Positions 56,395 through 64,000 of a stretch of 64,000 nt of DNA are shown one piece after another. Under the pieces are notes generated by a model. The model was not told the origin of the DNA and did no database searches. It saw only the letters and a program-made list of their open reading frames with translations. Position numbers and translations under genes: made by a program. The stretch comes from Escallonia rubra (lineage: Eukaryota; Streptophyta; Magnoliopsida; Escalloniales; Escalloniaceae). Numbering within the stretch: the stretch's first letter is position 1; the number at the start of each line of letters is the position of its first letter. The stretch spans positions 141,633-205,632 of the forward strand of contig JAVXUO010003193.1 of NCBI GenBank assembly GCA_033065855.1. Direction: 5' to 3'.

Positions 56395-57260
56395 TCTATG
56401 GTGTTCGTGACTGTCCATGGGTGTGAGCGTGTATGTGTGGTTAGGGTGGCTGGATAGGTAGGGGGTTGTGCCTTGGTGGAAGGGTGGTGAAACGGGAGTT
56501 AGATGTGGGGAGAGGCGGAGGTGAATAGGGTAGGGGGGCTGTGTTTTGTGTGTGCGTGTGTGTGTGTGTCGTTTGGGTGTTTGTTTGTGTGTGTGTGTGT
56601 TGTGTGTGTATGTTGGGGGTGGGGGTGGGTAAGTGGTGTTTATGGGTGGGGTTGTGAGGTGGTGGAAATGTTAGGCAAAATGAAGTGGGGTGTATTGTGT
56701 ATGTGTGTCTGGGTGTTTGTTTAGGCGTGTGCGCGTGCACATGTCTGTGGTTGGGTAAGTGGTGGTTAAAGGGTGGGGTTGTGCAGTGGTGGAAGTGTTA
56801 GGTAAAATGAGGTGCATTGGGGTTGGATGGGGGCTGTATTTATGAGTGTCGCGTCTAGGTGTGGTCTGTGGGATGTTTGTGTGTGTGAGTGTGGGTGGGG
56901 GGGGGGGGTGTTTTGTGTGTGTGTCTCTTCTAGGTGTTTGTATGTGTCTGTGCATAGGTATGGGTGTTTTGAGCGTGTCTATGTTTGTGTATGAGTATGT
57001 TGAGTATGTGTGTGCGCGCGCGCATGTATGTGTGCGCTCGCGCGTATATGTGTGCGTGCACGTGTGTTGTGAGTGTGGGTATGTGGTGTGGGGTCGGGGG
57101 GTAGTGTGGTAGGGGGTGTGGTTGCTCTATGGTGTTGGGTGATATGTCCGTGGGTGTATATATTTGATATGTGGTGCGTGGGTGGCTGGGTATGTGGTTT
57201 TAGGGGTGGGTTGGGCGAGGGGAGGGGGGAGGGGGGGGGGGAGAGAGAGAGATACCGTGT
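56395..57260 (+). repeat. G/T-rich simple-sequence block
   Basis: About 860 bp in which the plus strand is almost entirely G and T: (GT)n and (TGTG)n runs, GGGGGTGGGGGTGGG near 56614, GGTGGGGGGGGGGGTG near 56893, alternating (CG) and (GT) stretches near 57010-57065, and a final G-run with (GA)n near 57220-57251. Two ~125-bp units sharing GGGTAAGTGGTG and GTGGTGGAAnTGTTAGGnAAA occur at about 56626 and 56753. Open frames on both strands result from composition and are not genes. Confidence 0.85.
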
Positions 57261-57599
57261 TGTGGGGTGGTTTGAGAACCCTCATGTTGCTGCATTGGAC
57301 ATTCCATGTATCACCATTACATGCAAAAACAATTTATTACAAACTAATACAGCTAAAAATGATAGCCGTTTAGCGCCTTAGATTAAGGTTCATATCTATA
57401 TTATAAACTTTGGTTTCTTCTTACAGAATGATAACAAACAAGACTGTTATGTTCCATGATTAATGTACTAAAGAGTGGAAGTAGCAAAAAATGTTTTTGT
57501 TGCATAGTAAGCCTAAATACACACTTTTTGATTTCTCAAACCTTAATTCTAATCAAGACACAAAATGTGCACAACAGTAAGCAATGACTACAATTCTTT

Positions 57600-58330
57600 A
57601 TTGCTGAAACTGCATGTATTTTAAACTTGACCAGATTTTTACTTCAAAATAGTTTGGTGATGTTCTAAGTGCACATTTGATGGCATTCGATAGCAAAGTG
57701 TCAGGGTTTGATAGCAAAGTGCCAAATTTTATAGTAACAAATTGGTTGACAAATTCTTACTAGCTCTAATTTAATCATCCTTATTAACTTTGAGTTCCTG
57801 ATATTAGCTACTACATTTATAATCGTATCTTAAGCGGCATTTAATAGCAAATAACGTTGTCGTTAAAATAAATTTTATAAAACTCTAATAACTCATTCTG
57901 TAGTTTACTGAAATTGCATATGTTGAAACTTCCTTGGAGTTAGTTTTTGTGACACTTTAAAGTTTAAATACACGTGTGATGATATTTGATAGCAAAAAGC
58001 TAGAGTTTGTAGTTAGTTTGCTAAAATTGCATGTATTTCAAACTTCACTAAATTCTTAGTTGAAGACAGTTTGACATTCTTTTTGCAATATCAACTTGCA
58101 TTTCATATCAACAACTTGGTTCACGTTGAAAACGAAGTTTCAAAAATCGCTTCATTGGAGTTGAAAACAACTTGGTTCACGTTGAAAACAAAGTTTCTCA
58201 AGATAAAAGTCGCCCCTAAGTTTAGAATCATATATTCATGAAGTTATAATAACTTATGAAACTTCCAACGACGCGTCTATCATTTTAGAAATCGCTTCAT
58301 TGGAGTTGGTTCATTAGAACTGAATAATAG
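57600..58330. repeat. Degenerate AT-rich repeats
   Basis: Variants of AAAnTGCATGTATTTnAAACTT occur near 57607, 57909 and 58022, with GATAGCAAAGTG or GATAGCAAAAAG nearby. Further on, CTTGGTTCACGTTGAAAAC is repeated near 58120 and 58171, and ATCGCTTCATTGGAGTTG near 58147 and 58289. Identity is unknown; it may be subterminal repeat of a DNA transposon. Confidence 0.55.
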
Positions 58331-58666
58331 TATGAATCCCTTGACAGTCTTGCTATATTAGTTTTTGGTTAAACATTTCAAGAATTAGAATCATAGAACA
58401 GTTATGTCACAAGAATTGGTAAGCCATGTGAAGACAAACTTAAGCAAAAAATTATGATCATTTGTCATGTGAGTAAGATTAGATGATTTGAAGTTAACAA
58501 AGATTAAAAGGCTAATGCCAAAACTGTACGCTAAAGTATCACCCCACTACAACTTAAGTACCCAATGTTTTAAATGTGCCACAGAAGCACCTAAGTTTCA
58601 AAAAATGAGCCAAATCAGTCCGATAACAAGGGTAAGACTGTTTTTATGAAAAAAGACAGTGTTACT

Positions 58667-59220
58667 TGTTAGAATTATTTCATTCATCTTGACCTCATAA
58701 TCAAGACCGTTAGAATCTTACAATAGCATAAACATACGAACAATAGGGTTTTGAACTCACCGAAATCGAAGGAAGCCATAGATTACCAAAAACTTTATTC
58801 CGATGATGAAAGAACGCCAAGATGCGGAAGCGAACACGTACCCTTTGGTATTGATCTTCACTACTCTTCTCTATTCTTGATAATGGAATAAAATGTTGTA
58901 TTTTTTTCTTTCGTCTAGGAGGCAAAAGAGTGACCAAACATTATGATGCTCTAAATTCCAAGAAAAAGAGATATTTATATAGAGAGAGTAGTGAGATCAA
59001 CCCTAAAGTCTGTCAAATCTCAACCGTCCATCAAAGTTAAGAGATTATGGTCTATAAGCCTTTTATACACTATAAATCATTAATGTATTGGATGCTAAAT
59101 AAAATAGGCCCATAATGTTATTTAGCCAATATAATTAATTAATGTCCAAGTCAAATAAATAGTCAACATTAGTATGACCCATTAGGCCACTTAATTGGAT
59201 TGGACCGATCAATTCCAACA
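58667..59220 (-). repeat. 3' LTR of a decayed minus-strand Copia element
   Basis: 554 bp, starting (minus strand) TGTTGGAATTGATCGGTCC and ending CTAACA. It is preceded on the minus strand by the polypurine tract TGGCCAAGTGGGAGAA (59221-59236). A TATA-like ATATAAATATC lies near 58974. The sequence beyond the LTR end is TTACT (58662-58666), the likely target duplication, but the partner lies outside the window. Confidence 0.85.
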
Positions 59221-59599
59221 TTCTCCCACTTGGCCAAGGGTTATACTAAGGTTAATGTCATAAGTTTTGACATAACGAAATTGAACAAAACATCCCGTAA
59301 GTTAGGCCAAATTTAACAAAAATACTAAAATGAATCGAAGATGGTATCCATGCCTCTCAATGCCACATCAGCGTTCTCCTGTGACAATCTCAGAACTTTT
59401 GCCAAATATGACAGTCAAACAACTTAATAGACATGAACTGCATCGTTCCATAATAAATAACAAAATGAACGAGTTCATGTGATCCTTACATGAGTGTTTG
59501 TTTCAGAATACTTCAAATGTGCACTTTTAACGAGAAGTAACAAACCATAATCATAATATCCAGAATCCAAAACAAAAGGTGATCACATAAACAAATGTC

Positions 59600-62500
59600 T
59601 CAAACCAAAAACCCATCATCGAAGGGAAAGACTATCAACCAAACCCATGCTAGCAACATGTTTTCGAAAGAGAGTGGGTGGTAACCCTTTCATCATCGGA
59701 TCTGCCAACATAGCGATCGTACTGATATGTTGAATAGACACTATTTGATTCTGAATTCTTTCCCTCATAATAAGATACTTAAATCTCAATATGCTTCGTT
59801 CCACCACTTGATTTGTTGTTCTTGGAAAAGAAAACAGCAGCCTGATTGTCACAGAATATCTTCAGTGGTCTCGAAATGGTGTCAACCACTTTAAGTCCTG
59901 TAATGAAGTTCCTTAACCATACACCATGTCACGAAGCCTCAAAACATGCCACAAACTATGCCTCTATGGTATGAGAAGCCACTAATGACTACTTAGCACT
60001 CTTCCATGAAACAGGTCCTTCTGCGAGCATGAAGACATAACCTGATGTGGATTTCAGGGAATCTACACACCTTGCATAATTGGAATCGGAATAACCAATA
60101 ACCTCAAGGTTATCTGACTTCCTATAGGTAAGCATGAAATCCTTGGTACCCTGTAAGTAGCACCATGACTTTGTTGGCTACTTTCCAATGACCCAATCCT
60201 GGGTTTATTTGGTAAGCATGCCAACTACAGACTTGAGCATACATGAGACTCCCTACTGCTGATGCGTAGGGAATACGCTCCATTTCGTCTTGCTCCAGTT
60301 GGTTCCTAGGACATTGTAGCAAACTAAATTTGTCACCCTTAACAACATGGGCAATAGTGGGAGCACAATTATGCATATTGAATCTTTTCAGAATCTTATC
60401 AATATAGGCTCTTTGGGACAATCCCAATATTCCACGAGACCTATCCCGGTGAATCTCAATGTGTGAGGCCCCGATCTTAATTAACTTCTAATCATTTTAT
60501 TAAGTTTAAACATATTTAAATTTGATTAAAATATTATGATTGTTTTATATTACTTGTCTACATAAAATAAATATTGAAATTAAGTTGTGGGCCCAAAATG
60601 TAATTATGTAAAAATTTAGGGTTAAAAAGTAATTATGCAAAAATTTGGGGTCACTTTTAAAATACCCTAAGTTACCCATAAGGAGTCACGTGAGAGGGTG
60701 TGGGAGTAATAGGCTTTTGGTGTGCCACCTATGTTTGGTGGTGAGTAATCAAAGGAAAGAATAAAAAAATGGAAAGAGGAGTTAAGTGGATAACTTAGAA
60801 ACAAAAGAGAAGGTGGGGTTGCAAGACCTAGTTTCGGCCAAAAATAGAAACAAAGAGAAGGGAAAGAGTGGGAAAAGAAAAGAGAGAAAGAAGAAGGAAG
60901 AAAAGAAAAAAGAGAAAGGAAGAAGAGAAGAAGAAAAGGAAGAACAAAAGAGAGAGATTTGACTCAACTATCTTCAATTGGCTTGACCTAAAAATTCTTT
61001 AAGGTATGTTATCTTTTTCTTTTAGGTTTTAAAGCATGTTAGAGAAGTATTATGGGTAGTGAAATACTTATAAACTTGCTTGTAATGGTCTTAAGAGAGA
61101 GATATGTTCAAAACCTGCAAAACAGTCATGAAAATGAAATAACTTTGGTGCCTAGAAATGTATGGTTTTAGTTGAGATATGGGTTTGGTTATTTTATATG
61201 TTGTACTACTACATGTGTAGAGTATACACACCAAATTTCATATTATTTCAAGCACTATTACTATGTTTTAAAATTCGTGACTTGAAACCTGTTATATGAA
61301 ACTGTGCAGTCATGGAATTAGAGTAATTTTGGAGCTTAGAAAGATATACTTTTAGTTGATATATTGTCCTGATTATTTTATATGTTATAATAATACATGT
61401 GTATAGTATACATACCAAATTTAATATTATTTTAAGTACTATTGCTATGGTTTATAATTCGTGGTTTGGAACCTATCTTGTGGAACTGTTGTTGGGCAGA
61501 TTCTGAAGTTTGTCTTTTTAAAGGGCTTAATATGATCCTAAAACAATATTTTCGTGTCAAGTAAAATATTGGGATGTATCTCTTTAAGTCTAGTTTTCAG
61601 AAATATATAGTTTTACTGTAGAGGCCTTGTAATTAAATTGTTATGATTTTCGGAGTACAGACTACCCCTGCTGCCATTTGAAATACTGGGCAGATTAGGT
61701 AACCTAAACTAGTAGTTCCTTCGTGTTGGGCTTAATGATGAATAATTAGGCAAATTTCAGGTCTTAAATGGATACTCAAATATTTACATAATAATGTAAG
61801 TATACATAGGAGTAGGGTACTTAAGGAAGAACCTCAAATCATTTCTTGCTTGATTACCGAATTAGTTTGTGCATTAGAGATTATGTTACATGTTTGGCAT
61901 GTATTGTTGATAATACGGTAAATATGACTCGACAGGGGATTAAACCTCTTTTGAAGTACTTGATGACATTCATGTTGATGTATTTACATGATTATGCATA
62001 TCACGTGAAGGAGGAGGAAAAAAGCGAGTTGAGGGTGTTATTTGCCGAGGTTGGAAGTTATCCGACCAGGGTTCTCGTTCATGTCTTGACAGTACGCATT
62101 AGCTATGCGTACTACTTTTCGGAAGAAATTATTGGCATGCCTGTGATGACGTTGGACTTCTTCTATCGAACCCGCTACATCAGTTGGTTGCGATACGAAA
62201 AGTCTCTCGCACTCAGGGAAGGTTGGCTCGTGCATGAGGGGCATATTTGCATATTGATATTCTCGTACTTGGCTTATATTTGTCTTGAACTTTTTTGTAC
62301 TGTTTGGTTATTCTTGGCGAGATCAAGTTAATATTTAGGTCTTGCTTGTCATTCTCGTGTATGTTCTACAAGATTTCAAATCTTGCTCGATATGTTATTC
62401 TCGTTTCTTTTGAAGGCAAGTGTGAGCAGATGCTTGCATGTGTTACTCGATATGTTAAATTATTCTTAAGTACGTAGGTATCATCTGTTCAAGTGACTTG

Positions 62501-63051
62501 CATGTTCATACTAACTATACATAATATGATCAAGTCATGTTTGGACTTAAAAGCACCGGATACCCTACTGAGCCATTAGGCTGACCCATTCCCGATACTT
62601 TTTTCTAGGTTCGAGTCGGAGTATTTGCCAAGGGACAAAGAGGATTACCTCGGGGAGACTCAAGAGTATTACGCTGGGTGAGCAACGTTTTAGTTGTTCT
62701 TATTTAATTTTGGAGTGTAGTACTTGTATAGAAGATAAGTGGTCTGTAATATAATGTTATGTTCAGTCTTTCCACTTATGGACGACTGTAATGTTTAAGC
62801 ATACTTTCGCTGTTTCTTTTGAGGTTATAGTAAAGCTCTGTTTATCCTTGAGGTATATGTGTTAACTAGCTGGTTTAGCGTTGCACTGTCCTTCCGGGGG
62901 GTGTGACACAATGCCTATAACATAAGAGGCCTTTCCAAGATCTTTCATATCAAAATTCTTAGACAAAAATTTTGGTCTCATGCAACATATGCATATCACT
63001 ACTAGTAAGTAAGATATCATCTACATACAAAACTAGAATGATAAACTTACT
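59600..63051 (-). pseudogene. Copia pol remnant (reverse transcriptase/RNase H), minus strand
   Basis: From right to left: IILVLYVDDILLTS (63047-63005), the YVDD catalytic box; KIFVSKNFDMKDLGKASYVIGI (about 62985-62915); then, after the solo LTR insertion, EIHRDRSRGILGLSQRAYID (60458-60400), YASAVGSLMYAQVC near 60270, and the RNase H end IQHISTIAMLADPMMKGLPP near 59740-59680. Several stops and frameshifts. The upstream part of the element is cut off at 63051 by insertion of the LTR at 63052. Confidence 0.88.
60462..62908. mobile_element. Solo LTR (Gypsy-type) inside the Copia pol remnant
   Basis: 2,447 bp starting TGTGAGGCCCCGATC and ending GGGGGGTGTGACA. A perfect 5-bp target duplication CAATG lies at 60457-60461 and 62909-62913. 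Removing the insert and one duplication joins the Copia frame as VIGI-EIHRD with no lost base, proving the boundaries. Inside are a purine-rich stretch (60840-60960), ATG-poor AT-rich sequence, a 161-codon frame (61846-62331) without recognised domain, and a splice-acceptor-like TTTTCTAGGTTCGAG near 62604. No internal gag/pol remains, so it arose by recombination between two LTRs. Confidence 0.85.
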
Positions 63052-64000
63052 TGTTAGCCCTATGGTTGGATAACCTAGGCTTTCATCTTGTTTTGATGAT
63101 AACTACACATTGATTATGTTCTAATGTGTGCTTTGAGTGTATTCTTAGTAGGTATATACATGTACACTCATGAAGACACATTTGAGAAATTGGATAGATG
63201 GATTAAAGCCAAAGAAGCTTAAAGTTATAGTGGACATGATATAGAAGCTTCATCAAGTCCAATGTCAAAGAGCAACAAAGAATGCATCGGCTAAATTACT
63301 ATCGATTATAATTGATCTTTCCTATTATGTAACTAGTCTTGGTTTGATGCTTGGATTGATGACTATGACCTAAAAATACCTTAGGACACATTGTGCATTG
63401 CATGTGAGTTCATAACCTTTCACACACGTGTGGTTCTTGAAAATGAGTGAACTTTGGAGCTCACTCAGATTTTCTCAAAAACTATTTTGGTGCTAATATT
63501 TTCATATCTTGATAAAAAATTTCATTAGCTTTTCAACGCAAAAAAACGGCATCTCAATCCAATTTTTCTAGAGAAAGTTATGCCCAAAATAGGAAAGGGG
63601 GTTCCGTGAGGCAGCTGATAGGCAGTAGGGTATTACAGTCGACTGTATTCAATTACAGTCGACTGCATTCCAATGCAGTCGACTGCATTGGTCAAAATTC
63701 AGTTCCAACGGCTATTTTCGAGGACAAAACTCCAATGGCTATTTTCGAGGGAATACAGTCGACTGCATTGGATTACAGTCGACTGCAATGGCAGTTTTGC
63801 CCATATTATGCCTATAACGGCTATATTTCATTTGCTCTCTATATAAATGATTTGGGGCTTCATCATACACTATGGAAACCACATTCTAAGCCTTCATTCA
63901 TTAGAGAAACATCAAGGCTCATAGATTAAACTTTTCTCTCTTCATCTTCATGATTTTACATCATTAAAGAGACCATCTTTGTGACCAATCCTTTGATTGG
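63052..64000 (+). mobile_element. Third LTR of the gag-only Copia family (cut by window end)
   Basis: Starts TGTTAGCCCTATGGTTGG at 63052 and follows the LTRs at 8120 and 12436 to the end of the window (first ~949 bp). It carries five CAGTCGACTG-type palindromes, one of them mutated (CAGTCGACTGTA context). Only one of the three MSA-type motifs is exact (63704-63714); the others read TCCAATGGCTA and TATAACGGCTA. Its first 170 bp resemble the 3' LTR of the complete element more than its 5' LTR. Whether it is a solo LTR or the start of a full element cannot be seen. Confidence 0.9.

Noticed and set aside
56441..57381. Several 60-102-codon frames on both strands in the G/T-rich block
   Set aside because: Cys/Val/Gly or His/Thr runs produced by simple sequence.
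58662..63051. TTACT beside both the Copia LTR end (58662-58666) and the inserted LTR at 63052, as if one element were bounded by a duplication
   Set aside because: The LTR at 63052 belongs to a different family and interrupts the pol gene of the first element, so the matching pentamer is coincidence.
1..64000. tRNA, rRNA, organellar or viral genes
   Set aside because: No tRNA cloverleaf boxes, rRNA core sequences or organellar genes were recognised on reading either strand; a covariance-model scan was not possible here.

Overview
The window is nuclear DNA of a flowering plant, most likely a eudicot. The evidence is GT-AG multi-exon genes with plant-specific proteins (acidic ribosomal protein P3, a vinorine-synthase-like BAHD acyltransferase), telo-box motifs in ribosome-related promoters, and a dense load of plant-type Copia, Gypsy, hAT, CACTA-like and LINE elements. 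I cannot name the species. Only three host genes look intact, and all lie between 32 and 56 kb: an intronless BAHD acyltransferase (32.8-34.3 kb, +), a nine-exon BUD23/RID2-type 18S rRNA guanine-N7 methyltransferase (36.5-44.5 kb, -), and a two-exon 60S acidic ribosomal protein P3 (54.2-55.6 kb, -).

Layout. 0-2.4 kb: degenerate array of a ~240-bp AT-rich repeat, broken by a Gypsy-type LTR piece. 2.4-4.3 kb: low-information sequence with an orphan ORF and a reverse-transcriptase scrap. 4.3-5.5 kb: hAT-like element. 6.8-16.6 kb: three-level nest, in which a Gypsy-type LTR-like sequence holds an hAT-like element (8-bp target duplication), which holds a young gag-only Copia element of 5,752 bp (5-bp target duplication). 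16.6-19.65 kb: partial, internally deleted copy of the BUD23 3' region. 19.7-23.5 kb: CACTA-like element with inverted subterminal repeats and a decayed transposase gene. 23.5-31.2 kb: LINE remnant (-) split by a complete but dead 5,968-bp Copia element. 31.5-34.3 kb: BAHD pseudogene and intact BAHD gene, head to head. 34.9-44.5 kb: parent of the duplication and BUD23. 44.9-46.9 kb: two non-autonomous hAT-like elements. 48.1-49.8 kb: small TRIM-like LTR element with internal minisatellite. 54-56 kb: P3 gene. 56.4-57.3 kb: G/T-rich simple sequence. 58.7-63.05 kb: decayed Copia 3' half (-) holding a 2.4-kb solo LTR. 63.05 kb to the end: a third copy of the LTR of the gag-only family.

The two ribosome-related genes share promoter motifs (telo-box AAACCCTA in both, site II GGCCCA at P3), which fits co-regulation with growth. 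The most notable signal is in the gag-only Copia LTR. Each LTR of the complete element carries three exact matches to the M-phase-specific activator (MSA) consensus just upstream of a TATA box, next to a palindrome (CAGTCGACTG) present 3, 4 and 5 times in the three LTR copies. This suggests a non-autonomous retroelement that may be tied to G2/M transcription. All calls come from reading the sequence; no database search was run.
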